DNA from: Bacillus manliponensis
GTDB lineage: Bacteria; Bacillota; Bacilli; Bacillales; Bacillaceae_G
Length of the DNA stretch: 64,000 bases
NCBI RefSeq assembly: GCF_000712595.1
Contig: NZ_JOTN01000005.1
Coordinates: 124,001-188,000, forward strand
Direction: 5' to 3'
A program made the position numbers and the translations under genes. This document shows, in pieces, positions 7,522-16,494 of this stretch (within the stretch, counting starts at the first letter, position 1; every line of letters begins with the position of its first letter). The notes below the pieces were generated by a model. The model searched no databases and was not told the DNA's origin. It worked only from the letters and a program-made list of their open reading frames with translations.

Positions 7522-7561
7522 GCAACCGTTCGTACCTATAACGAACGGTTGCTTTTAGATT
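7522..7561 (+). terminator. Intrinsic terminator
   Basis: GCAACCGTTCG (7522-7532) and CGAACGGTTGC (7542-7552) form a perfect 11-bp stem followed by TTTTAGATTT, four bases after the 175-aa gene. Confidence 0.85.
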
Positions 7562-7645
7562 TAATGATATTTATATATCTTGTTTTTAAATGTATTGAAA
7601 ATACTTCGTATTTTACCACAGTTACCATTTAATTTTGTAATCGAA

Positions 7646-7786
7646 AATATCAATAGAAACTCAACATATAATATACATTATGCGTTGAGTTTCTATTGAT
7701 ATTGCATTTAAACTCGTCGTATAATGTATAGGAAAGTGCTTATTTTTTATAAATTTGTTTACTTATAACTCAGCATATAATATAAG
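7646..7786. repeat. Recombinase-site-like repeat cluster upstream of the integrase
   Basis: Four copies of a motif of the form AACTCxxCrTATAATrTA occur in 141 bases: forward at 7658-7677, reverse at 7672-7691, forward at 7711-7730 and forward at 7767-7786. The first two overlap head to head, forming a perfect 20-bp inverted repeat (7646-7665 and 7684-7703) with an 18-base centre. The last copy ends just before the ribosome binding site of the tyrosine recombinase gene. The geometry (inverted arms around a short centre plus accessory direct repeats) fits recombinase core and arm sites, or operator sites controlling the integrase. TATAAT within each copy could also serve as a -10 element. Confidence 0.6.
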
Positions 7787-7797
7787 AAGGTGGGAAG

Positions 7798-8712
7798 ATG
7801 CTACATAAATATCGTAAGTATTTAATTGATAAAGGAAAATCTCAGAATACATTACTATCCTATATCAACGATTTGCATATTTTCTTTCAAGAAATGAGAT
7901 TAAATCCAGATAGTTATGTAATAAGTAATGATATTAAAAAATGGATAAGAGACATGTTAAACCCTCGAGAAGGTAAAGCATTGTCCGTAAGTACGATAAA
8001 TCGTCGTTTAAATACTCTCAGGAGTTATTTTAGTTGGGCTGAAAGAGAACAGTATATTAAAGTAAATCCTATGACAGATATTAAAGATTTAAAAGTAGCA
8101 GATGAAGAATATGAAAAGATCATGTGGCTGACAGAGAAAGAGTTTGAAGCCTTATTGGAGCGAATGAGGAAGTATCCTGTAAAGACTAGAGGAGTAAATC
8201 CTGAAGAAAAGTATCGGAGAGATAGAGCTATTATTTATATCCTCACTTATGCAGGATTACGTGTGGAAGAGTTATCAAGTTTAAAGATTACAGATATAGA
8301 TTTAGATTTAAAAAAGATTAGGGTAATTGGAAAGGGGACTAAGGTAAGAACCATACCAATGTCAAACTTTCTTTATAATGAAGTATTGGACTGGCTTCAA
8401 TTCAGAAATAAGATAGCAAAGGACAAAGAGATAGTTAACCAATCACCATATGTTTTTTATAGTCAACGATCTGAAAAATTTTCAATTCGTGGAATTCAGG
8501 CTATGATTGAAAATTACAGTACATCAGATAAAAAATTAACACCTCATATGTTTAGGCATACTTTTTGTAAATGGATGTTAAAGGCAACCAATAACGATAT
8601 AGAGAAAGTTCGTCGTTTAGCAGGTCATAGTCATATTTCCACTACAACGAGATATTTAAAGAATTCTTTTGATGAATTGACAGATGCTGTAGAAGCAATG
8701 CCAATCTTTTAA
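7798..8712 (+). CDS. XerC/D-like tyrosine recombinase (integrase)
   Basis: A 304-aa site-specific recombinase. The N-terminal SAM-like core-binding domain covers residues 1-95 (YLIDKGKSQNTLLSYINDL). The catalytic domain has all expected residues: R in AGLRVEELSSLK, K in the VIGKGTKVRTIPM turn, HMFRHTFCKWM (HxxR), then GHSHISTTTRYL with the nucleophilic Tyr. The ATG follows AGAAGGTGGGA. Just upstream is a cluster of four related motifs that may be its binding sites. The topoisomerase III gene follows 35 bases downstream and is probably co-transcribed. It could integrate or resolve the island or a nested element; chromosome-dimer resolution is unlikely given the context. Confidence 0.9.
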   Translation: MLHKYRKYLIDKGKSQNTLLSYINDLHIFFQEMRLNPDSYVISNDIKKWIRDMLNPREGKALSVSTINRRLNTLRSYFSWAEREQYIKVNPMTDIKDLKVADEEYEKIMWLTEKEFEALLERMRKYPVKTRGVNPEEKYRRDRAIIYILTYAGLRVEELSSLKITDIDLDLKKIRVIGKGTKVRTIPMSNFLYNEVLDWLQFRNKIAKDKEIVNQSPYVFYSQRSEKFSIRGIQAMIENYSTSDKKLTPHMFRHTFCKWMLKATNNDIEKVRRLAGHSHISTTTRYLKNSFDELTDAVEAMPIF

Positions 8713-8747
8713 ATTTAATTATTTATATTATTTAGGAGGGATTCATT

Positions 8748-10907
8748 TTGAAGGCAGTAATTATAGCAGAGAAACCTTCCGTAGCTAAAAACATTGCTGA
8801 TGCATTAAAGATTAAAAAAAGAAATGATGGGTATTACGAGGGAAATACTTATATTGTTACTTGGGCATTTGGTCATTTGCTTCAATTATATGATGCAAAA
8901 GACTATGATGAAAAAATGGCTAAATGGCAAATGGATAATTTTCCTTTTATTCCAGAGAAGTTTCAATATAAAGTAAAGAGCAGCCCGAAAGATAGAGATA
9001 AGGCTGATAGTGGTGCGAAAAAACAGCTAAATATAATCCGTTCTTTACTTTTTAGAGAAGATGTTGATTCTATTATTTCAGCATGTGATTATGACCGTGA
9101 GGGGCAAGTAATTGGTGATAGTGTCATTTATAATATAAAAGCACCGAAACAAGTCTATCGTCTATTATTGAATGAATGGACACCAGATGAGGTAAACGCA
9201 GGGTTAAAACAAATTAGACCAAACTCGGATTTACGTCCGTTGCAAGATGCGGGAGTAAGTAGACAATGGGCAGATTGGGCGATTGGAATAAATTTAACTT
9301 CTGTTGCTACACTTAAGTATCAAAAAGGAAAAGGGCAAGCGTTAAATGTTGGGCGCGTTTTATTGCCTACCTTGAAAATCATTTATGATCGAGATAAAGA
9401 AATCGAAACGTTTGTACCGGAGAACTATTACAAATTAGTTGCTACATTTAAAACACAAAGGGAAGAAGAATTTGAAGCAACTTATCTGGAGGAGCAAGAG
9501 GAGAAGTTTAAAAATAAGGCTACCTTAGATGAAATATATAATATATTGCAACGTTCTTCAGGAGAAGTTATAGATAAACAGGTTGAACAGAAAAGAGAAT
9601 ATCCTCCTTTTCTATTTAATTTATCTAATTTACAAGGATATGTTACAAGTAAGTATAAAGGCTGGACATCAGATAAAGTATTAAAAGTAGCTCAGTCTTT
9701 ATATGAGAAAAAATATATTACTTATCCCCGTACAGGAAGTACAGCTTTAGAGGAAAGTTTAGTCGGACGAGCAGCCAAAGTTTTAGAAGCAGTAAAAAAA
9801 GGATTACCATACGAAGATGAAATCTCTTTTGTTAAAACAAAACGAGTATTCAATAATGCAAAAGTTGAAAGTCATAGTGCTATCATGCCTACGTATGTGC
9901 TTCCTAAATCATTAACAAGTGACGAGCAAACTGTATATACAGCAGTCAAGAATCGTTTTATCATGCAATTTATGCCTGTAGCAGAGCATGAAGAAACACG
10001 TATTCAAATTAAAATTAGTGATTCCTCAATAAAAGGTGTGTTTATTGCAAAAGGTCGTGTTCAAATTGTTGAAGGCTGGCGTAAAGTAGAGAAAATTGAA
10101 TCCAAAGACAAGATGTTACCATTTGTGAAATTTAAAGAGAATCTGGAAATTACAAATGCAGATGTTACTTCCCATGTCACAAAGCCGCCAAAGCATCATA
10201 CTGAGAAAACCTTATTACGTGTAATGGAGACTTGTGGAAAAAACTATGATGAAGAAGAAGCTGTGTTAAGTGGTTTTAGTATAGGGACTCCAGCTACTAG
10301 AGCGGAAACAATTAAGAAATTGAAGGATATAGGTTATATTTTTTCAAAAGATAAAAGTTTATTATGTAGTGAGTTAGGTCGAAAAATTGTAGAAACATTT
10401 CCTGTGAAAGAGTTGTTTGACTTGGAGTTTACGGGTAAATTAGAAAAAGCCCTGTCGGACATGGAAAAAAAGAAAGTGAGTCGAAGTGTCTTTTTAAACT
10501 TTATCTTTGATTTTACAAGAAAATCAGTAGAAATGATTAAAAATGATCAAGATGTTATCTTACACCATGTTACGAGAGAACCGAAAGAGGTAGAGGTTTT
10601 AGGGAAATGTCCAATTTGTTCTAACGCCATTGTGGAAGGACAAAAAGGTTTTGGGTGTTCAGATTGGAAGAATGGGTGCAAGTTTGTTATTTGGAAAAAT
10701 GATAAATTTTTAGCAACCATGAAGAAAAAGCCAACGAAAACAATGGTTAAGAAGTTGTTAAAAGATGGAGAAGCGTTAGTTAAAGGTTTAACAAGTAAAA
10801 AGGGAAATAAATTTGATGCGATATTGAGATATGAAAAAAATCCTGAGAATGAATTTTTTAGTTGGAAAATGAGCTTTGTAGATAATCAGGCACAAGATAG
10901 CAAATAG
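8748..10907 (+). CDS. topB: DNA topoisomerase III (type IA), island-encoded
   Basis: A 719-aa type IA topoisomerase that relaxes or decatenates DNA through a single-strand break. The TOPRIM domain opens the protein (VIIAEKPSVAKNIADALK, and ACDYDREGQ with the metal-binding acidic cluster). The active-site Tyr is Y326 in KKYITYPRTGS, and GTPATRAE (about residues 515-522) is the conserved motif after the HTxKTLLR-like segment. The C-terminus has a four-cysteine zinc-ribbon-like domain (CPICSNAIVEGQKGFGCSDW). Start TTG 8748 is preceded by TAGGAGGG. It is diverged from the host topB remnant at 31,843, so it is a second, mobile copy, intact where the host copy is broken. It directly follows the integrase and precedes BREX. 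Confidence 0.93.
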   Translation: MKAVIIAEKPSVAKNIADALKIKKRNDGYYEGNTYIVTWAFGHLLQLYDAKDYDEKMAKWQMDNFPFIPEKFQYKVKSSPKDRDKADSGAKKQLNIIRSLLFREDVDSIISACDYDREGQVIGDSVIYNIKAPKQVYRLLLNEWTPDEVNAGLKQIRPNSDLRPLQDAGVSRQWADWAIGINLTSVATLKYQKGKGQALNVGRVLLPTLKIIYDRDKEIETFVPENYYKLVATFKTQREEEFEATYLEEQEEKFKNKATLDEIYNILQRSSGEVIDKQVEQKREYPPFLFNLSNLQGYVTSKYKGWTSDKVLKVAQSLYEKKYITYPRTGSTALEESLVGRAAKVLEAVKKGLPYEDEISFVKTKRVFNNAKVESHSAIMPTYVLPKSLTSDEQTVYTAVKNRFIMQFMPVAEHEETRIQIKISDSSIKGVFIAKGRVQIVEGWRKVEKIESKDKMLPFVKFKENLEITNADVTSHVTKPPKHHTEKTLLRVMETCGKNYDEEEAVLSGFSIGTPATRAETIKKLKDIGYIFSKDKSLLCSELGRKIVETFPVKELFDLEFTGKLEKALSDMEKKKVSRSVFLNFIFDFTRKSVEMIKNDQDVILHHVTREPKEVEVLGKCPICSNAIVEGQKGFGCSDWKNGCKFVIWKNDKFLATMKKKPTKTMVKKLLKDGEALVKGLTSKKGNKFDAILRYEKNPENEFFSWKMSFVDNQAQDSK

Positions 10908-11036
10908 AAGAGTATAACAACATTTTATATAACTAGTTTTTAGTCTGAGATTGCTAATCATAAAAGAGAACTTTTATCTAGAACTACTTATATATTATTT
11001 ATGATGGATGAGAAAAAGCGAATTTCAATAGGGTGA

Positions 11037-11068
11037 AAAAAAGAGCTTTTATTCAAAGGCTCTTTTTT
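11037..11068 (+). terminator. Intrinsic terminator after topB
   Basis: AAAAAAGAGC and GCTCTTTTTT pair around a 12-base A/T-rich loop, 130 bases after the topoisomerase stop codon, with the T-run built into the right arm. Confidence 0.7.
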
Positions 11069-11303
11069 GTATATTAAGTATATTTAAATAAGTAAGTGAC
11101 GCACTATTGTTGCTTTAGAATAAAGTATGCTTAAAACTTCTCCATGAACACTGAATTTATATTAGAGAAAAATCCGTATATTACTTATCAATATTATTGA
11201 GAATGAGATAGTAAAAATTTATAGTAACCAAAGATGTGAATGTTTATATATTTTAAAAATTAAATATTTATTGATATGAAATTTAGAGGGATCGATTTAA
11301 GAG

Positions 11304-11569
11304 ATGTATCAATTAAAATTCAGACGCTCAAATAATCAAATTGAGTTAGTTACACCACAAGGAACAAAGGGATCTTTAATGAATTGTATTATTTCCAAAC
11401 CAAAGCTTTCTCTTAAAGGCTTAAGGGCTATTTATTTAGCTCTTTTTGAATGGGTGAGTATCTAGATGATACTACAGGGAAATATAAAGAAGGTAAAGAG
11501 TAGTATAAGAAATCTATGCAACAAGTGTGGTATTTTGTTCAGTCATTATTAATCTGTGCGAAAATATAA
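11304..11569 (+). pseudogene. Degenerate small gene (frameshift and in-frame stop)
   Basis: ATG 11304 opens a 53-codon frame (MYQLKFRRSNNQIELVTPQG ... LKGLRAIYLALFEW) that ends at TAG 11465. A frameshift near 11450 leads into a second frame reading GEYLDDTTGKYKEGKE, stop at 11101-relative TAG 11501-11503, then YKKSMQQVWYFVQSLL to TAA 11569. Together they read like one protein of about 90 residues broken by one frameshift and one nonsense codon. The family is not recognised. The remainder of 10908-11652 holds the topB terminator and otherwise no gene that I can see; the BREX promoter should lie between about 11570 and 11640. Confidence 0.5.
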
Positions 11570-11652
11570 ATTATTATGATGTGTTCAATATAGGTAGATG
11601 AAATGATAAGATAGTCTTATGGTATAAAAAGTGGCCCGAAGGAATGAGTATA

Positions 11653-12261
11653 ATGATGAAAAATTTAAGATATAGCACAACAATTAAAGCAAGACCATTA
11701 CTTTATTTAGAAATGAAAAAGGCTGCAACCCTTGTTGTAGAAGGGAATATATTAGAACAAGTGAAAAAATTAATACTCGAAGAAAATATCTATCAAGTGA
11801 AAACAGAAAGTAGAAAAAAGGAGTTTGCATCAATAGTGTCTAGTAGGCTTCAAGTTCTAGATGGATTTTTGATGAAACAACTTGTTTATGGTGATGTAGA
11901 AACAAGTAAGTTAATTGTACTGTATACCATCATAAAGACAGACCGTCTCTTCTACGAATTCATGGACGAAGTAATAAAAGATAAATACATGCTAAGGGAT
12001 TTCTTGTTAGCAGATAAGGATTTTAATATTTTCTTCCTACGCAAACGAGAACAGTCAGACGTAGTCGCGGGGTGGAAGGATTACACCTTCTATAAGTTGC
12101 AGCAAGTATTTATTCGTATCTTATTTGAGGTTGGTATCCTCAAAAATCAAAAAGGAGAACGTGACATCAATGTTCCTTTCTTGAGTAATGATGTAAAACA
12201 ACATTTAAAAGAGATTGGCGACGGTGCATTTGTCACTTTATTGGTAGGTGAGACGGTATGA
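11653..12261 (+). CDS. brxA: BREX protein BrxA (DUF1819)
   Basis: A 202-aa helical protein, first gene of the type 1 BREX phage-defence locus. The BrxA family is a small NusB-like, nucleic-acid-binding fold; this one shows the family opening NLRYSTTIKARPLLYLEMKK. I chose ATG 11653 because AAGGA at 11639-11643 is 9 bases upstream; ATG 11644 would have no spacing to that site. The stop overlaps the next gene by ATGA, so brxA and brxB are translationally coupled. Gene order brxA-brxB-brxC-pglX-pglZ-brxL and sizes match the B. cereus BREX that founded the family. BrxA's exact biochemical role in exclusion is not settled. Confidence 0.93.
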   Translation: MMKNLRYSTTIKARPLLYLEMKKAATLVVEGNILEQVKKLILEENIYQVKTESRKKEFASIVSSRLQVLDGFLMKQLVYGDVETSKLIVLYTIIKTDRLFYEFMDEVIKDKYMLRDFLLADKDFNIFFLRKREQSDVVAGWKDYTFYKLQQVFIRILFEVGILKNQKGERDINVPFLSNDVKQHLKEIGDGAFVTLLVGETV

Positions 12262-12839
12262 GAAGTATTCAACAGCGCTTAGATATGATTCGCGAAAAGA
12301 TAACAAGCTCTAATTTCCGTGAGAGTAAAGGGTTAGGAAATGAAATTGGCTATTATATCTTTGATTATGATCCACAAGATGAAATGCTTATTCGATTACA
12401 GATTAAGTACTTAAAAGAACGTATTAACACGAGCAATTCATCTGTGTACATTCGTGAATTTGATTTATATGAAATTGTATTAGAGATATTAGCTGAAAAA
12501 GGCTATTTACAAAAGAATTTTGAGATGGAAGAAAAACGTGGTAGTGAATTTGTACTGAATGCAACAAAGAAAGCATTACGTTTAACTTTATCAAGTGATT
12601 TGGTTGTGAAGTATATTTCTGAAAAAATTGAGCCAAATGATATTGTTTTCCTAACTGGCATAGGGAAAGCGTTCCCTATTATTCGTTCCCACACCATATT
12701 AAACAATTTACATAGTGCAGTAGATACAGTTCCTGTCATTATGTTTTTCCCTGGAAAATATGATGGTCAAGAATTAAAATTATTTAACGAAATTAAGGAC
12801 GACAACTACTATCGTGCTTTTCAACTAATTGATAGGTAG
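12258..12839 (+). CDS. brxB: BREX protein BrxB (DUF1788)
   Basis: A 193-aa protein of the DUF1788 family, second BREX gene. It starts on the ATGA overlap with brxA. Recognisable family features are the N-terminal RSIQQRLDMIREKITSSNFR helix, a central GLGNEIGYYIFDYDP segment and the C-terminal NDIVFLTGIGKAFPIIRSH strand, then a hydrophobic VPVIMFFPGKYDGQELKLF segment, all usual in BrxB. Length is typical. BrxB is required for defence in studied BREX systems and is thought to contact BrxC, PglX and PglZ, but no enzymatic activity is established. Confidence 0.93.
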   Translation: MRSIQQRLDMIREKITSSNFRESKGLGNEIGYYIFDYDPQDEMLIRLQIKYLKERINTSNSSVYIREFDLYEIVLEILAEKGYLQKNFEMEEKRGSEFVLNATKKALRLTLSSDLVVKYISEKIEPNDIVFLTGIGKAFPIIRSHTILNNLHSAVDTVPVIMFFPGKYDGQELKLFNEIKDDNYYRAFQLIDR

Positions 12840-12867
12840 TGAAATTTTTGGGGGAGAGATGAATCTT

Positions 12868-15800
12868 ATGTTACTAAGAGAAATGTTTGTTAAAGATATA
12901 AATCGAGATATTAAAGGGGTAATTAAAGTTGGACAAGCAAATGAAGAGAACGTTGCACAAGAACTAGATGAGTATGTCGTAACAAATGAGTTATTACGTC
13001 ACATACGAGACTTCTACGCATCCTATCAAAAAGGTATTACTGGTCATACGGATAATATGGGTGTATGGATTTCAGGGTTCTTCGGATCAGGTAAATCGCA
13101 TTTCTTAAAAATCCTTTCCTATTTGTTAGATAACAAGGCGGTTATGATTGATAATGAAACGAAGAAAGCTATAGACTTCTTCCGTGAAAAAATAAGTGAT
13201 CCAATGGTTCTTGCTAATATGAAACAAGCGAGTGATGTTACAACGGATGTGGTCTTATTCAATGTTGATGCAAAGAGTGAGTCCGATTCAAAGAATCAAA
13301 AAGATGCCATTGTAAAAGTATTTAATAAAGTATTTAATGAGATGCAAGGCTTTTGCGGCTCGATTCCATGGGTAGCAGAATTAGAGCGCCAAATGGTAAA
13401 GGATGATACCTATGCCAACTTTAAAGCCAAGTTCAATGAATTATCTGGCGTAACTTGGGAAGAAGCACGTTACGATATTTATTATGAAGAAGACTCTGTT
13501 GTTGGGGCATTAGCTGCTACAACAAAAATGAGCGAAGAATCAGCTCGCAATTGGTACAACAAAGCAGAAGAAAACTATTCATTGAGCGTAGACCGCTTTG
13601 CTCAAAAAGTTCGTGAATATGTAGAAAGTAAAGGCAAAAATCATCATGTTATTTTCCTGGTAGATGAAGTTGGTCAATATATCGGTGATAACTCCCAATT
13701 AATGCTTAATTTACAAACAGTAGTTGAGCAGTTAGGTGTTCAGTGTGGTGGGAAAGTATGGGTAATTGTAACAAGTCAACAAGATATTGATTCTGTTACA
13801 AAAGTAAAAGGAAATGACTTCTCACGTGTAACTGGACGTTTTAATACTCGTTTAAGTCTTTCTAGTGCAAACGTAGACGAAGTTATTAAAAAACGTATTC
13901 TAGAGAAGAATGATGTGGCAAAAGAAACATTAACGTTACTCTACAAGCAGAAAAGCTCTATTTTAAAGAACTTAATTACATTCTCAACAAACACTGCTGA
14001 AATGAAAATGTACAAAGATGAAGAAGACTTTGTTGATATTTATCCATTCTTACCATACCAATTCAATTTACTACAACACGTCTTTAACGGTATTCGTACT
14101 CATGGTGCTTCTGGAAAGAGCTTATCTGAGGGAGAACGTTCATTACTTGCTGCATTCCAAGAAACAGCAGTGAAATATGCTAATACAGAAGCAGGAGCAT
14201 TAATTCCAGCAGCATCCTTCTTTGATACGGTAGAGTCTTTCTTGGACAGCAGTATTCGTGCAGTTATAATTCATGCTGAAAACAACGAGCGTTTGAACAC
14301 AGAAGACATACAAGTACTAAAATTGTTGTTCCTAATTAAATATGTAAAAGAACTACCTTCTAACTTAGAAAATATTGCAACCTTAATGGTACGTCATGTT
14401 GATCAAGATAAAATTGAACTAAAGAAAGAAATTGAAAAGTCATTAAGTCGACTTGTAAAAGAAACATTGGTACAGAAGAATGGTGATGATTACATCTTCC
14501 TAACAAATGACGAACAAGATGTAAACCGTGAAATTAAAAACATGAGTATCGATTCAGGGGAACTAATTCAAAAAATTAGCGAAGTAATCTTTGAAGAAAT
14601 TTATGCAGACAAAAAGTACCGTTATTCAAAACGCTACGACTTCCCGTTTAATTCTATTATCGATGATCGTACTCGGGGTGCACAAAATAACGAAATTGGC
14701 TTAAAAATCTTAACGCCATATTATGATAATGGCACAGATTTGAATTCATCAGAGCTACGTGCAATGTCTACTCGTGAAAAAAATGTAATTGTCCATCTTC
14801 CAGATGAAACATCTTATTTAGAAGAAATGGAAGAAATTATGAAGATTCACACCTACTTAAAGCAAAAAGGTGGTTCCGTATCTTCTCAAGCAATTGAAGA
14901 TATTAAAACGCGTAAAAGTCGTGAAGTATCGGAACGTAAAAGTCGCTTGAAAACACAAGTAACAGAAGCTATTCGTTCATCACATATTTATGTTAATGGA
15001 ACGTTACTTCCAGAAAAAGATAAAAATCCATCTGAAAAAATAAATGAAGGATTTAAGCTTTTAATTGAATCTATTTTTAACCATTTAAATGATGTGAAAA
15101 AGTTTATCGACAATCCACGTGAATTACAAGTATTACTTGATAATAGAGATTCACAAATGACCCTTGACGGTACTAGTGATGAACCTAATATTTTAGCGCA
15201 TCAAGAAGTAAATAACTTCATTACTCGTTCCTATGAACGAAAGCTACAATTAACAGTTAAAATGATTACTACTCGTTTTAGTAAAGAACCATTTGGGTGG
15301 AACGAAATTGATATTATAGGTATTATTATTAAGCTATTAAAGGCACAAGACATTCGTGTAGAGCTTTCTAGTGAGACAATCTCTTTAGCAGATAAAAATA
15401 TGCTGAATTACTTAACAAAGCGTGATTTCGTTGATCGTGTACGTGTAAATAAACGTATTACTACACCACCAGCGTTAATTACAAAAGCAAAAGACGTTGC
15501 AAAAGAGGTATTTGGTATTTCATCACTCCCAAATGATGAAGATGGTGTTATGAATAAGTTTAAAGAATTATCTCGTGATGAAAAGAGCACTATTGAACTG
15601 TTACTGACACATTATTCACGTCGCTACTATCCAGGTCAAGAAGTACTTAAAGATGGATTAGAACTATTCAAAGCTATTTTACTTGTTAAAGATGCTACAG
15701 TATTCTACAACAAAGTAAAAGAAATGGAAGAAGATTTCCTTGATTATGGTGAAGATGTTGGGGTTATTAAAGGTTTCTTTGAAGACCAACGTAAGGTGTA

Positions 15801-16440
15801 TGATGACGCAGCAAGTAAAATTGATTTATTTGATAAAAGCCAAACCTACGTAACAGATCAAGAAGCAATTAAAATTATTAATGACATTAAAAGTATTTTA
15901 AAAAAATCAGAACCGTACTCAGATATTCATAAATTACCTAGCTTAGTAACGAAATTTAATGACAAGTATGTCGAGTTACTGGAGAAAGAATCAGAACCGG
16001 TTCGTTCTGTTATTAAATCGGATTTTGAAAAGGTAAAAGAAGAATTAAATAAATATGAGTTTAAAGATAAGTTACTGGGACGTGTTCAAGAAGCATTTAC
16101 AGGGTTACTAACTCGCTTAGATCGTGCCAATGAATTTGCGGATGTTATTTCAAAGAAAGTGGAGAGCGACCGTATTAAAACGGTGTTTTTTAACGAAATT
16201 TCAACTGAAATAGAAAGAACAAAACCACCAGTTGTTGCTCCACCGATAGGAGGTACTCCATCAAGAACAGGTAGTACACCAACGGTCGCAGTAAAGAAAA
16301 CCAAAAATGTATCGATGCAAAACCTTCTTCCAGAAACAAAAGAAATTAAAACAAAAGAAGATATTGACGATATAGTGAAGCTTATTCGTCAAAAACTTGA
16401 AAATGAGTGGAATGAAGACACGATTATTAAATTGATTTAA
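12868..16440 (+). CDS. brxC: BREX ATPase BrxC
   Basis: A 1190-aa ATP-binding protein (DUF6079 region), third BREX gene. Walker A GFFGSGKSHF is at about residues 70-79, and HVIFLVDEVGQYIGDN (about 260-275) is the Walker B region. The rest is largely helical with several predicted coiled segments and a Pro/Thr-rich linker (KPPVVAPPIGGTPS) near residue 1130. I chose ATG 12868 (MLLREMF) because GGGGAG at 12851-12856 gives an 11-base spacing; earlier in-frame starts at 12829 and 12859 overlap brxB or crowd the ribosome binding site. BrxC is essential for BREX and belongs to a STAND/ORC-like P-loop group; it may couple target recognition to exclusion. Confidence 0.93.
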   Translation: MLLREMFVKDINRDIKGVIKVGQANEENVAQELDEYVVTNELLRHIRDFYASYQKGITGHTDNMGVWISGFFGSGKSHFLKILSYLLDNKAVMIDNETKKAIDFFREKISDPMVLANMKQASDVTTDVVLFNVDAKSESDSKNQKDAIVKVFNKVFNEMQGFCGSIPWVAELERQMVKDDTYANFKAKFNELSGVTWEEARYDIYYEEDSVVGALAATTKMSEESARNWYNKAEENYSLSVDRFAQKVREYVESKGKNHHVIFLVDEVGQYIGDNSQLMLNLQTVVEQLGVQCGGKVWVIVTSQQDIDSVTKVKGNDFSRVTGRFNTRLSLSSANVDEVIKKRILEKNDVAKETLTLLYKQKSSILKNLITFSTNTAEMKMYKDEEDFVDIYPFLPYQFNLLQHVFNGIRTHGASGKSLSEGERSLLAAFQETAVKYANTEAGALIPAASFFDTVESFLDSSIRAVIIHAENNERLNTEDIQVLKLLFLIKYVKELPSNLENIATLMVRHVDQDKIELKKEIEKSLSRLVKETLVQKNGDDYIFLTNDEQDVNREIKNMSIDSGELIQKISEVIFEEIYADKKYRYSKRYDFPFNSIIDDRTRGAQNNEIGLKILTPYYDNGTDLNSSELRAMSTREKNVIVHLPDETSYLEEMEEIMKIHTYLKQKGGSVSSQAIEDIKTRKSREVSERKSRLKTQVTEAIRSSHIYVNGTLLPEKDKNPSEKINEGFKLLIESIFNHLNDVKKFIDNPRELQVLLDNRDSQMTLDGTSDEPNILAHQEVNNFITRSYERKLQLTVKMITTRFSKEPFGWNEIDIIGIIIKLLKAQDIRVELSSETISLADKNMLNYLTKRDFVDRVRVNKRITTPPALITKAKDVAKEVFGISSLPNDEDGVMNKFKELSRDEKSTIELLLTHYSRRYYPGQEVLKDGLELFKAILLVKDATVFYNKVKEMEEDFLDYGEDVGVIKGFFEDQRKVYDDAASKIDLFDKSQTYVTDQEAIKIINDIKSILKKSEPYSDIHKLPSLVTKFNDKYVELLEKESEPVRSVIKSDFEKVKEELNKYEFKDKLLGRVQEAFTGLLTRLDRANEFADVISKKVESDRIKTVFFNEISTEIERTKPPVVAPPIGGTPSRTGSTPTVAVKKTKNVSMQNLLPETKEIKTKEDIDDIVKLIRQKLENEWNEDTIIKLI

Positions 16441-16494
16441 GAAGACGGGGGGCACAGTCCTCCCCCTCTTAATAACCTAAAGGATGGTATAACG

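Noticed and set aside
8748-10907. That this topB is the host gene displaced by rearrangement
   Set aside because: The remnant at 31,843 is in normal chromosomal surroundings and differs in sequence from this copy, so this one is cargo.
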